A DNA stretch of 64,000 nt from Aselliscus stoliczkanus (taxonomy: Eukaryota; Chordata; Mammalia; Chiroptera; Hipposideridae), in NCBI GenBank assembly GCA_033961575.1, contig CM066740.1, positions 88,953,117-89,017,116 of the forward strand, read 5' to 3'. Below the pieces are notes generated by a model, which ran no database searches, was not told where the DNA came from, and saw nothing but the letters and a program-made list of their open reading frames with translations. Positions within the stretch are counted from its first letter, which is position 1; every line of letters starts with the position of its first letter. Of the stretch, positions 34,361-47,200 are shown in pieces. The position numbers were made by a program, and so were the translations under genes.

Positions 34361-36175
34361 TTTGCGTCTGGCTCCTTCAGTTCCTAAGTGGTGTGGTTCG
34401 TGCTCACTCTGCCTCAGTGTCTCTCACTGAGAATATGAACACCACATCCTAGGACTGTTGATGGAATTAAAAGAAATGACAGGTATAAGTAAAGTGCATA
34501 TGTATTATAGCTGAATGCCTGCCATAGAGCAAACATTCAATAACAGGCCATTTCTCATTTTGGTTTATTTTCACTTTGCCAAGGTCCACGCCTTGAACTG
34601 CAATGAATTCGCCAAGATAAATGTCACCTTGTTGTGTCTGTTGGAAGCCACCCATTTGTTCTTTCCCAATGATACTCACATCTCGACACATGCCTTTAAA
34701 TGAGGCTCACAATTATTCCCATGGGTGGCAGTGGTATCAGAGGAATCAAGAAAATATGCTCTTAGTACCTGTGTGCTGTCATCTCTACATCTGTAGAATG
34801 ATTGTAACATGCAGAGCTGACTGTGACCTTAAACATGATCTCACCCACACCTCATTTCTAGTGATCAAAAAAAAGGATTCTTTGAATCACAAATAATATA
34901 AATTAAAATGCTTTAAAAATACCTTATCCTTTAAATTCTCTAACATGTGTATGATTTATAGCATACATAAGCTTAACATATATATATATATACATGTATG
35001 CCCATTTTTTTATTCAAGAAAGTCTATAGCCCGCGGTTTTATTCCACTTAGTAGAGGCCCTTTCTATCTTCTTCTGGCCCTTATACTATCCTACAAGTCT
35101 CCACACGGCAGGGACCATGTCTTCTGTGTTCCTTCTCTTGAAAAAAACAACCCCCTGGGGAGCATGCCCCACTAGGCTTGCAGATCAGTGAGAACCCATG
35201 AACAAACCCACCTTGGCCCAAGCCGTGTCCCACCCTGCAGTACATGTGTGCAGTGGACATCTGATCACTTCGTCAGCCCAGAGCTTCTTCCTTCCTCCGG
35301 GCATATCATCTCATTCTCTTTGGGGACTTCTCCAGTTCTGGAAGGACATATAAGGAGCTCTCAGCAGTGGATGCTTCTCAACAAGGGAGGCTGGTAGGAA
35401 AGAACGTTGTCTTTTTTTTGTTGTTGTTTTTACCATTTGATTTTTACTGTGTGCATTAATCTTTAAATTAAAAGTTAATTTAATTAACACATTATCAGAA
35501 GGAGAATAAAAACCTGCCCCAAAGCAGCCCCCTACTCTGCTTCTGAAAATGGACTGAGGATCCTTGCTACCTGGGAGAGGTCCATATGGAGTGTCATCAC
35601 CTTGATCAGCTCACTCTAGGATTCTCCAGGGGCCATCACTGGAGGCTGGGGTGACCCGTGGCGTAGCTAAGGGGCTCTTCGTGCCATGAAAACGCCAGAC
35701 TGGGATCCGGGACACTAGATGCTAAGTGTCTCCATCACTAAACCTCTTTGGGAATCAGCTATCTGAGGATAAAAGGATACACTTGAAGTATGTGCTCAAA
35801 TGTTTCCAACCCATGTCTCAATAGTGGTTTTTTCCCTTCTTCATACTCTCAACAGCCAAAAAAACATTTGTTGGTCCTAATTTAGATTATGAAAATACTG
35901 ACTTTCTGCATATACTTTTGAAAAGTTGAACGCTGCCCCTCCGAACCAAAACACTGGACGACAGGGCCCCTTTCTGCTCTAACAAAACTCCACCAAACTT
36001 GACAATGTTTCATTTCTCCTTCAACTCACTTTCTTGAGATTTGCCTCCTTCAAGAAGCAGAATGAAGACCAAATAATCCATTAGCTGGAGTCCAGCTCAT
36101 CGCAGCTTTCCTGTACTACGCCGCGCTGGAGTACCCCCGGCCTTGCGAACATGCAGTCTGCAATCGGGACACCTT

Positions 36176-36181
36176 TTTATT
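36176..36181 (-). terminator. ZNF282: candidate ZNF282 poly(A) signal
   Basis: AATAAA on the minus strand (context TTAAATAAAAAGG), about 1.58 kb after the ZNF282 stop. A GT-containing stretch follows. It would give a 3' UTR of about 1.6 kb, plausible for this gene. Confidence 0.55.
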
Positions 36182-36184
36182 TAA

Positions 36185-37758
36185 TTTCAGGAATTCCCTT
36201 TGCATGGCAAAAAGGAGTCTGAGGAAAGCAGAGCGGCGCAGGGGAGGGGAGGGCGGAAGCAGAGCTCATAAACGTGGTGCTGGAGGCCCGCTGCTCCCTG
36301 GCTGGGAGAGCAACGGGGTCAATGGAAGGAGCAGGAAGTCATTCTCGACGCAAACAAGGGTCCTGGGGCATGCCACCCCACCCAGTGCCTGGCCATGCAA
36401 GACGCAGAAATGGAGACTGGCCTCTCGGGACCATGGAGCAGATGCACCGACACAAGGGAGTCCTTTGGGCGCCGCCTGAGGCGCCTGCAGGATCTGGAGC
36501 AGAGGTTTGTGTCCATGTCCATGCGCATGGTCAGTGGAGATAGCACCGGTCGGGAGGCTCAGGGCAGCAGAGAGACTGAGGCTGTCAGACTCTAGCACCC
36601 ACTTGCCCGGCCCTCCTGGGAGGAGACTCAATTCCCAGATGGCTGCTCCTGCAGCACAAGGCTGGCTCACCCCTTTGCCCTGGGGACGCTGTCATCAATC
36701 ATCGGAGTGAGGTTTGACCCAGGGCAGCTGCCGCCTCTGGAGGGCCGGGTCACTACTGTGCTGCGGAGACGTTGCCGCAGCAGACTGAGGGGCTGGAAGT
36801 GGGAAGGGCAGGCTGGGGGCCAGGACCCTGTGGCCCGGGAGCACCCATGGAGGAAGGGCCTTCGGGAAGCACACCCAGGGGCGTTTTGTAGCCAATCTAT
36901 TCCCCATTCCCAGTAACCCCTGGAGTTGGCCCCATTGCTTCTGATTATTTTTTTGGTGGGTCAGGGGAAAGGAAGAGAAGAGAGACCAGGAGAGGCCAGG
37001 CCAGAGAGGTCTCCCAAACATCAGAGGTAGGCAGTGTGCGTGGTGGGGGACACTGCACCGGAGGCAGGAGCCCTGGCCCCAGCTCTGCCACGCTCTTCTC
37101 GTGTGAATTTGGCTAAACCATCTCACCTACATCTCCTTTCCTCAGTTACCAAGTCAGGCAGATCCTACCCCACCTACCTCAGAGGGATAGGCTAAGGGTG
37201 AAACTAGATAACGGATAGAAAACACGTTTAAAAAAAGTATAAAGGGCTATTCAAACGTGAGGCAGTGTTGTGGTCAGAGATGGTCTGTCTGTCTGTCCCT
37301 TAGCACATCCCTCAGCTCACTCGCACCTTAGCTTCCTTTTTCAGGGTCTCTGAGCCTTAGGTCCTGATTTTCTGGTTGCAGAAGGCTTCTGAGGCTCCCT
37401 GGCTGCCTCGCCTGATCACAGTCTGTGATCCCAGTGGCCCAATGGGCACCCTAGGTGTCTGAGGGGGGGTGCCCGGAGCCTCTGGCCTCGTCACTGTCCC
37501 TTGCCTGTGGGAAGCCGCTGGGCGGGCCCACAGTCCACCCTATGAGATGAGCTGGGCTGTCCACTCAGGCCGGACAGGTCTAGGGGACCCCTGCCCAGCC
37601 CCCGGGGAAACCTGTTTGGAGTGCAATTCCTGTTCCCGATTGCCGGCAGGTGGCAGGTGGAGGGAGGGAAGGTGCACCGACAGCCACGGGCAGGATGGTG
37701 GGTCCTTAGGCCGCCCCCAGGCCCGCCCCAACCCCTGCTCCCGCGGCCGGGCCCAGCC
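36185..37758 (-). other. ZNF282: probable ZNF282 3' UTR
   Basis: GC-rich sequence with no repeats between the stop at 37759 and the candidate poly(A) signal. Frames on both strands here look like composition effects. Confidence 0.5.
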
Positions 37759-38531
37759 CTAGTCTCGCTCGGGAGGCGCCTGCAGGGGCCGAGGGGCGCC
37801 GAGGCCCGGGCCGCCGCTGTGCACGCGCAGGTGGTCCTTGAGCGACTCCTTGTAGCGGAAGCTCTTGCCGCACTCGCCGCACGTGTAGGGCCGCTCGCCC
37901 GTGTGGATGCGCTGGTGCTTGAGCAGGTTCTGCTTGCGGATGAAGCTCTTGCCGCAGAGCGCGCACTGGAAGGGCCGCTCGCCCGTGTGCAGCCGCTGGT
38001 GGTTCTGCAGGTGCTCCTTGCGGCTGTAGGTCTTCTCGCACTCGGAGCACTTGTAGGGCCGCTCGCCGCGGTGCGTCATCTGGTGGCGGATGAGGCCCGA
38101 GTGGCAGTTGAAGCTCTTGTCGCACTCGGCGCACTCGTACGGCCGCTCCTTGGTGTGGCTGCGGTGGTGGATGATGAGGCTCTTGCGCACGCCGAAGCTC
38201 TTGCCGCACTCGGGGCACGAGTAGGGCTTGCTGCGCGCACCGCCGCCGCCGTGCAACAGGCCCCGCCGGAGCCCGCCCCCCGGGCAGCAGCTGCCGCAGC
38301 CCCCGCCGCCATCCGGGCCCCCGCCCGCGCCCCCGCCGCCCGCCTGCGTCCCGCCCGCCGCGCCGCGCTCCCCGGTCAGCGCGGGGAGGCCGTCGTCCAG
38401 CAGCCCGGGCGCTGCGCCCCGGCCTGGAGGGCCGCCCGCGTTCTCAGCCGCCGGGGCTGGGGGCAGGCTCGGCGGCGCGGGCTGGGGCGGCGGGGCCGGA
38501 GCCGGGTTCTTCACCAGCAGCAGGCCGTCAC
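37759..38531 (-). CDS. ZNF282: ZNF282 exon 8, five C2H2 fingers and stop
   Basis: Acceptor GTCCCCAG|GT, then [17 protein letters not shown], a Gly-rich run, and fingers starting YSCPEC, YECAEC, YKCSEC, FQCALC and YTCGEC. The C terminus is ERD. The exon is so GC-rich that it forms its own CpG-dense block. Confidence 0.96.
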
Positions 38532-41500
38532 CTGGGGACGAGAAGTGACACGCTGACAATGGCCTGCCTGGGACCCCACGCCGTCCCCGGGTTCCTCCGT
38601 GGCTGCCTGCGAATCTCGGGTGTCTGGGCCTCAGTGTCTCTGAACAACGGCTGATCGAACGAGGCAAGCCGTCAGGTTCCCGTATGTCTGCAGGGCTCCC
38701 CGACCCTCTGACCGGCCTGCCCAAGGCCACCCGTTGGAGAGCCCGGCAGCGAGTCAAGCAGGCCGCACACATTTAGGGCAGAACACACTCCAGGAACCTG
38801 GGGGCTGCTTGGCACAGAGGAGGCACTAAGGAAACATGTGTTCAATAACAAACTAGGAAAGGTTGCAACCCCTGTTTTCACCCAGGGCAGTGAACAATGT
38901 AAGAATTTCGGGGGGGTGCTTTCAAATCACATTCTGTGAGTGCGGGCTGGTCCAGCCTCCTGACCGCGGCTCCCCGGGGAAACACCTGGAGCCCCTGGGC
39001 TCCAAAGCCCTGCTCCTGCTCCCTGCTTCCACGGAGCCCCATGTACGCGACCTCTGGGTGAACTAGATCTTGTTCCTCTCTTACACTGTCAGAGGGCCGG
39101 GACGAACACACTCGTTAACATATAAAGTCAGGGACCCCTGCTACTAACAGCTGACGTCCAGTTAGGTGGAAGTCTAACTTTGCATCAAACAGGACACCAG
39201 GTCTTTCTCTCTTGCATATTCCAGGGCCGGGGAAGGAGGCTGGCAGGGACAGGACTCATATATTTCTGCGTTTTACTCTCTGCCCCACTGCGCGCCCCCT
39301 TCCAGCCCCTAAGACTCTGCCCCGTGCTACCATGTCTTATCAAAAGTCCACATCTGGTTGTCCTTGGCAACCACAACACTAGGTGAGTTTTAAACCTCAA
39401 AGAAATCACTGGTGAGATACTAATTTTATACTCCAACATTAACAAGTGGGCAGGCAGAAGCAGCATTTCCAGATAGCATGGCTCCCAAATTCTGGGCATT
39501 TCCCACCAAATGCTAAGGTTTGAAGGCCTCCCAGAGATAAAACAACATGAGGCAAATTGTTCTATGACTCAGCACATCCGGACTGAAAAAGTAAAATGGT
39601 CTTCTGGTAATTTACAAAGTCTTGTAATTTCTGCACAGGCTTTCCTAGATCCACTCCCACAATCCCATGGGTCCCAGGAAAAGGCTCCTCCGGGCCCACA
39701 CGGTCCTAGCTGACTTGGAAGAATAGGAAGATAGCCCCAAGGGACAAAGGTTTGGGCAGAATTTCCTGGCATGATGTGTGATGAACTGGCTGGTACCTAT
39801 GCGTTCCAGGCCAAAGCTAGAAATGGTGGCCTGGGCGCTGTAGAGAAAAACGCGGCATCAACTGCTGTCACTTCTTCCTGTCCTCACGGTCAGTCCCCTG
39901 ACATTCCCTAGCTCATCCTACCCCACCCACGGGCTAAAAAGAACAGTATTTTAAATTCTATTTGAAAGGAGGGTATTCACTGTTCTTCCGCCACCCCCTG
40001 CCCATTCCTCCAGCCCTTCCCTGCTCTCTTGGCTGAATTAAGTTTGTCTGGCAGAGAGTGAGATCTGCTTACCTGGCTCTAAAATGGTCTTTCAGATTAG
40101 AAACAGCCTGTGTCCCCAGCTCTTAAAATGAGCTCTTAGAGGGTGTCTGGAGTATGGACAAGGAACATGTGTTTAGCTGTCCCCTTGACCCCTGATCAAC
40201 CAGATGACACTACATCAGCTGTTTTGAGGGTGATGGCACTGGGTCTGGCAAGGAACACTAGCCTGATGCTAAGTGTTAAATAATTCATGGACACATATGC
40301 CTACGGTCACTGGCCGCTAAGTGGAGTTTCACCAAACACCCGACACCCAAGTCAGGTGAGATGTCTGGTCCGAAACTTGTTGGGAGAAAAAAAATCCCCT
40401 CTCCCTACTTGAGGTCCAGGATCTTCACCAGTGACACTGGGGTGTCACTCGGAGTTGGCTTGGGTATCTGGCCAGTGTTTGCAGCATGTGAGCTCCCTGC
40501 TGCCGTGCGCTCCTGCCAGGTACCGCTGGCTCAGCTGTCTCCCGGCCCATTCTCTTTTCCCTGCTGTTACGTGCTGAACTGTATCCCCCAAAAGGTATGT
40601 CGAAATCAGCTCCCAGCACCTCAGAATGTGACCTTATTTGGACATAGGGTCCTTGCAGAGGTAATTAGTTAATATGGGGTCACACTGGAGTAGGGTGGAC
40701 CCCGATCCAATAGGACTGTGTCCTTCTGAGAAGACAGCCTAGTGAAGACACAGACACTGAGAGAGAAGCATGTGAACATGGAGGATTGGGGTGACACGTC
40801 TACAAGCCACAGAATGCCAAAGATCGCCAACAAACACCAGACTATAGGAGGAGGAAAGGGAGGATCCCTACAGCTTTCAGCGAGGGAACGGCCCTGCTGG
40901 CCACTTGATTTCAGACTTCTGGTCTCCGGAACTGTGACACAACACATTTCTGTTGTTTTAAAACCATCCAGTTTGTGGGGCTTTGCTGAGGCAGCCCTAG
41001 GAAATGAACACACCTGCTGTCCTCCGAAAGGAAAGGGGGCGCAGCTCTGGTACAGGCTGTTGAAAGGCTGTACCAGAGCTGCGCCCCGACAGAACATCAC
41101 CCTGTCACGGGGTACACTGGGGCGAGCAGCCCTCCCTCAGGACGAAACCCCCAGGGGTCCCGGGGGCAGCACTCACTGGGGCCAGAGTCTAGTCCGAGCT
41201 CTCCTTCCATCGAGTCGCGCGGGCCCCATGGGTACGGCTGCTCCTCCTGCTTGATCCATGACAAAATGTCATGTGCTGAGATCAGAGACTCTGTGCATGG
41301 AAAGAAGGCAATCTTAGATTCTGTTCATTTCTGCTGAGCATCCCATCAAACGTTTGAAAACCATCAGGTGCAAAGGCTGCTGCTCCGGCTCGCAGGGCAC
41401 GAGGCGGTTTTGGTGTCCGTTTTGTACACCGGCCGTCTTCCCCCCTCGTGCCTTCACAAATGGGATGTCACTTGTGCTCGCTACGTTTCCAGGTGGCCAG

Positions 41501-44191
41501 GGAGGAGGAGGCTTGCCTCAAAGTCTGTGTGGCTGCAGAGCCAAGATTAGAAGAACCTAGGTCCGCAACTCTATCCCCTGAGCCTCAGAGCAGCCTGTGG
41601 GTCCAGGACAGGCCAGAGGGCAGCCTGGTCTCTGACGCCCACAGGACATAGGGCTTAAAAATCAGTGATGGCAGAAGCGATGGGCAAAGGTCATTGTAAG
41701 AACTGCAGTGGAGGCTGGCTGTTTATCAGCAAGGGTCAGCTTTTCCCTTCTGCCCTGGAGCCCCTGCTGCAAAGTTGCAGAGTGGACAAATTACAAAAAT
41801 TGTTGGATTTTACGTCTGATCTTCTCTTCCCGGTACGGGAGGTGGAATGAGACTTTGGGGTCATAACCACCAAAATGGATGACACTGGACTGCTCCAGGT
41901 CTGCGAGCATGTGAACACATGCACACACATGCGTACGTGCGCACACACACATGTGCTTGGGGCAGGTAGCATTTCTCTAGGTTCTTTTTTTTTTTTAAGA
42001 TTTTATTGGGGAATTGGGGGAGGAGAACAGCGTTGGGGAACCGGGGAAGAGGAACAGATAAGTTGCTGTCCTTTTGTTCTTCAGCCTAGTTGTAAATGAC
42101 ATTGCTTCACTGGCCCATGTTGGTATCGTCATTGCGCTCTTCCTGGATGAGGCAGATTTGTCGCCAGCCTCTGGATGGCCGCTCACAGCAGCTCTCGGCA
42201 GCTCACACTGGCTGCCAGCCGCTCATGCTGGCTACCGGCCACTCACTGTAGCCTATGGCAGCCCACTGCAGCAGGGGCTGCCGCTGTGCCATCCTAGGCA
42301 CTTATAGCAGCCCAGCTCCAGGTGGAGCTGTTGTTCACCATCTTAGTTGTAGAGGGCAGTGTCACTGGCCCTCATATGTGGGGTCCAAACTGGGGCCGCT
42401 GGCGTCCCAAGCCAGCTCTTAACCACTGTGCCACTTGGCCAGCCCTGTAGGTTCTTTTATGCTTCCCTTTACTTCTGGACCCTCCCCAGAAATTTCCTGG
42501 AAGACACCTAACTAGTATTCACTTAAAAAGTCCAGAAAATGTAAATTACTTTTTGTCACAGACATATATATACCCAACTTTTACCTACTTTTTTTTCTTT
42601 TTCAGGGCAGTGTCACTGGCCCTCATATGTGGGACCCAAACCAGGGCCGCTGGCTTCCCAAGCCAGCGCTTAACCACCGCGCCACTCGGCCGACCCAATA
42701 CCCAACTTTTAAAAGCCTTTTTGGTGATATTTCTTGTTCAAAAATCAGTGCTGCAGTAATTTTCATATCACTTATAGAGGCACAGTAAATTATCAATTTA
42801 ATGATTCCTTTAGAAAAATTCTCTCCACTTTACTAACAGTTATATTCTAAAGTCTGTGCAAAGTCGCTGAGGAATATGCTGTATTTTATTCTCTGAGCCT
42901 CCACTGGCTTTTGACCCAAAGAGACTCAATCAGATGGATGTGCCAACAGTTAAGAAAGTCAGCTTAGAGGCTGTTTGTGCCCCCAACTACTGCCTCTGGC
43001 ATCTTGCTCACCTGAATTGGGGTCCGTTGGGATATCTCTCTCTGCCAAGTCCTGCTGATCCCACACACATGGGTGCTCCTCCTGTTTGATGCGGGACAAG
43101 AGGTCCTGGGCAGAGGCTGGCGAATCTAAGTGTGGGGACAGAGCGGCCAAGGTGTCAGGTGACACGGACATGCCTGCAGGCTTGTGTTTGAGTAATCCCT
43201 CATTTCATGCAATTTATATCTTTTCCCTTCAAATCAGGTATAATTAAATTATATTACTTATTTAAAGGTTTAAGTCAGCTTGGACCCAAATAATGGAGGT
43301 TTTGCTGCAAACAAGTGGATGCTATCGGGGAGTGACAAAACAGTGACTTCAAGAGGAGTCTTTTTGTGCCTCCAGAACTACCTCCTTAGAGGGGTTCACG
43401 CTTGAATACTGACCACTGAGAACTGAGCACCAGCATGAAAAGCGGTATGCCTCATGTGGGGATTTCCAGGAAAATGACACCTTCTGGGAAGCCTTCATCT
43501 TAACCATTTTAATGGGATTTTTCTAAGATGTACCCTACCTCTTCTTTCTTTTTCAGAATCTATTAAAGCTCATTTACCCTTTATTGCCCTCTTATCTCTG
43601 ATGCCTTCAAGGACCATGCCAGATACCAGGGAACTGGCTTTCCTCCAATCAGCTGCTCTTATCACTTACCTATGGGTGTGAGGCTCTGACTGAGGGGGAT
43701 GAGTTTTGGGGGGCCTCTAACCTGTGGGTAAGATCTATAGTATAATATATCTTGTGCTGGTTAATTTTATGTGTCCGCTTGGCTAGGCCAAAACATTATT
43801 CCAGGTATTGCTGTGAAGGCCTTTTTTGTTGTTGTTTTTTTTTGAGCGCAGTATCACTGGCCCTCTTATGTGGGACCCAAACAGGGGCCACTGGCTTCTC
43901 AAGCCAGCGCTTAACCACCGCACCACTTGGCCGGCCTGAAGGTATTTTTTTTTTTTGGATGCAATTACCAGTGAACCCAGCAGACTTTAAAAGCAAAGCA
44001 GATTACCCTCCATAATATGGGTGAGCCTCATCCAATCAGTTGAAGACCTTAAAGAAAATGCTGGCCTCCCCTGAGGAAGAGGGAATTCTATCAGCAGACA
44101 GCCCTGGTTCTCCTGTCTGCTGGGCCACCCTGAAGATTCTGGATGCACCAGCCTCCTCAGTATAGGAGCCAATGCCTCCAAATCTATCTAC

Positions 44192-44248
<57 letters not shown>

Positions 44249-47200
44249 CATCCATCCATCCATCCATCCATCCATCCATCCATCCATCCTCTCTCTCCAC
44301 ATGCACAAACGTGCACGCCCCCATTGGTTCTCTGGAGAACTCTAATACACACCTGCTCTAACAGAGTTCTCACGTACAAAGCCCAGCTGGAAATGCCATT
44401 TGAGAGGCACTTTCCAGAAGACCCCACAGGACTGCAACCAACCTGGTGCCTGGCACAGAGGCCACAGCCTGTAAAACTTGTATAAAACAATCAAAGCTCT
44501 TCCTGGTCAGAAGCAGGTCTTATGAACCACTATACCCCCTGCCCCCACTAGAGCCTCATAAAGTTCCTTACAGTCAGTATTACTGCCCTGCTATGGCTTG
44601 TCAAGGGGAGGAAGGAACTGTTAAAAACTGATGTTACCATGGAAAGAGAGAGCAGAGAACTCAGTCCAGATGTGCTGGCAAATTGTCAATGCCACGTGCC
44701 ACGTTTGCGTCCTATGGGGAAACTCCATCTCCCAGCCCATCTCGGATCCATAGCTCTTCCATGTCCAGCTCAGGCCTCTGGCTGGACACATGACTCACTC
44801 ACTGCTGGACCTGTCCTCTCCCTCCCGGGCTGGGGCTGCTGTTCGGCTTACTTACCAGTAATGGATTCCGCGGGGATGGCCCTTTCCTCCAGGCCCCGCT
44901 GACCCCGGGGGCCCAGGGTTTCCTCCTGCTTCACCTGAGAGGACGCGTCCTGTGTAGGCACCAGAGGCTCGGCTCCTGGGGACAGAGAATCACACCACTT
45001 GGTGTCTTTTTTCTGAATGATTGTCACCCAGATGTTCTTGGGTCAGGAGCATGGCTGACAGCACTTGCCAGGGAAGAATGCAGGGTTCCTGTGGGTGACT
45101 ACGGGGGCCACCAAGGAGCAGAGAAGCGATTCACTTTCAGGACAAATGGGGTGGCCAAGCTACAAAACGAGGTGTGAAAGGCTGGGAGAGAGTTCCAGAA
45201 ACAGCCTCATGCCGGTTTGGGTGCTAATCAGGATTAGGCCGTAAGTTTGACCTTTATGTAGGCACCATTCATCCTTGTTCACCCCAGTCAGAAAGAGGAG
45301 GCCAGGCATACACATACACACATGTACCCACATGCACACATTCACATACACATATGTGATCAGCAAGAAGTTAGATGGGCAAAGACATGCAAGCCAGCCC
45401 CATTCTCAGATGGATAACACACAGAATCCTTGTACATAAAAGACAGCGACATATCCTCTACGTAGCCCTGGGACGTGACAAAGAGGGCACTTTCCTCTTA
45501 TGAGGTTCTATGGTGTGAGGCACTAGCCCTGGCCGGAGACAGCTCAGGCAGCAGGAAAGAGATTCCATGAGGAATCAGACATAGGTCCTAGTTTCAACTA
45601 TGCCCCAGCCCAGATGTGTCACGGGATCCCTCTAGCTCTCGGTGGGCTAGTCCCATCCAGAAATGGGCACAGCGGTCCCTGTCCTATCTCGCACACACAC
45701 TGATGGGTGCAAACTCAGTGAAACCACTGCAGTTACATTGCTTTTGGTGTGAAAGTTACCAGTCACGGACCTCAAACGTTTGTAGGGTTTAGGTATTTCC
45801 GCCATATGCTCATTTGCCATAAACATCTTTGCCACAAGCATTTTGCTGCACAACAACTAATTGGCATAAGGCAATTTTGCCATAAAAGATAAATTAATGA
45901 AAACTAAAAGAGGGACATTAAAAAGGATGTAATGAGCATATGTTGTCAGTTTGGCTCAGATAAGCTCATAAAAATTCAAATAAATAAATAAGGTGTAATG
46001 AAACATGAACAATTAATAACAAAACTAAAAAAGACTTTATTTTGAAAAGTGAAATATACTGTCTTCAAAATCTTTTGTTCACAGCATTATACATTTTTTT
46101 TTTTTGGGGGGTGGGGGTCTTGTTGATTTGTCTCCCTGTTTGCCATCACTCTTTTTCTTTTTCTACATTTTCTCCCCTCATTAAGAGAGGTTATCAGTTT
46201 CCAACTACAGAATCGATTATTAATGCTCTTGAATACTTGTGGACTAATAGCCACCTCTTTAATATTCGCACAGCTTGGTAAACTTTTGGTGTTGACGGGA
46301 GGGAGGGGTGACTGCATACTGGAAGATTTGCAAAAACTGGTACCACTGGCGACCACTTTCTGGCATAGGGTGCAGTGTGGCTTTCCACCTGGCTCTGTGC
46401 ATCACCTGGCTTTATATGGAATTCTTATCCCCAATGTGAAGATCAGCACATCTACTTGTCAGTGTACAGACCACTATGAGGACTAAGATTTACAAAACAG
46501 GGCCGGCCGAGTGGCGCGGTGGTTAAGCGCAGATTTGGGAGGCCAGCAGCCCTGGTTCGGGTCCCACATATGAGGGCCAGTGACACTGCCCTCAAAAAAA
46601 AAAAAAAAAAATCAAAGATTTATAAAACACAAAAATGGGAGTAACTACGAGAACCTCATCCATGGAAAAATAAAAGCAAACTGACAACCAGCTTAAGTAC
46701 ATTAAGTCTGCCAAATGTTAACCTGACTGTTACCCAGTTATTTGAACTTTTATGTCAAAATTGCCTTATGGCCAATTAGCTTTGCGGTAAAAATGTTTGC
46801 GGCAAAAACACTTGCAGCGAAAATACCAAACACAGGCACCGACAGGTGGCGGTTATATGATAAGGCAGAGAATACAGTTCAAACACCAGATTGCGCCTGG
46901 TCCCACACTGCTCAGAAGAGCCCCAGGGGCTAGAAGCCTAGCGCCTTCCGTTCCAGTGAAAGCTGACTGGGTGTGATGCTCTCAGGAGCCGGATTTCCTC
47001 AGGACCCGAGATTCCTCCTTGGTGAAAGAGAAAGCCTTCCTGTGATGTTGACGTGGGGGTCTGGGTGAGAAGGGGGTGACGATACTGGAGATGACCACTA
47101 AGCAAGAAGCAACAGGCCACAGCACAGCGGCACGGCCATGCAAATTCCCCTCCGCCCTCCCGTCCACCTGCCCAGGGCTGGGCCTGGGGCTGCTCCCAGG

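Larger units (their letters stand above)
32880..36170. other. intergenic region between ZNF282 and ZNF212
   Basis: It contains an L2-like piece near 33280-33550 and a MIR at 34130-34360. A second MIR-like piece near 34380-34545 is weaker. There is a short (AT)n run near 34980. No supported gene. Confidence 0.6.
38532..41176 (-). other. ZNF282 intron 7
   Basis: It contains a MaLR-type LTR (40565-41013) and a perfect 20-bp hairpin (41036-41087) close to the exon 7 donor. The rest is unclassified. Confidence 0.65.
41291..43011 (-). other. ZNF282 intron 6
   Basis: It holds a long SINE (41989-42446) and a short SINE (42583-42697). No other exon was seen. Confidence 0.65.
43742..44356 (+). repeat. 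ancient interspersed repeat, interrupted by a SINE and a microsatellite
   Basis: It starts GTGCTGGTTAATTTTATGTG and ends TTGGTTCTCTGGAGAACTCT. I recognise it as a common mammalian repeat but cannot name the family. A related copy lies at 59600-60058. Confidence 0.65.

Noticed and set aside
37621..38556. 311-codon plus-strand frame opposite the ZNF282 finger exon
   Set aside because: The sequence is a Leu/Ala/Val-rich shadow of the repeated finger codons on the other strand.
44181..44288. Regular repeat that could suggest a CRISPR-like array
   Set aside because: It is a simple tetranucleotide microsatellite with no spacers, in a mammalian genome.
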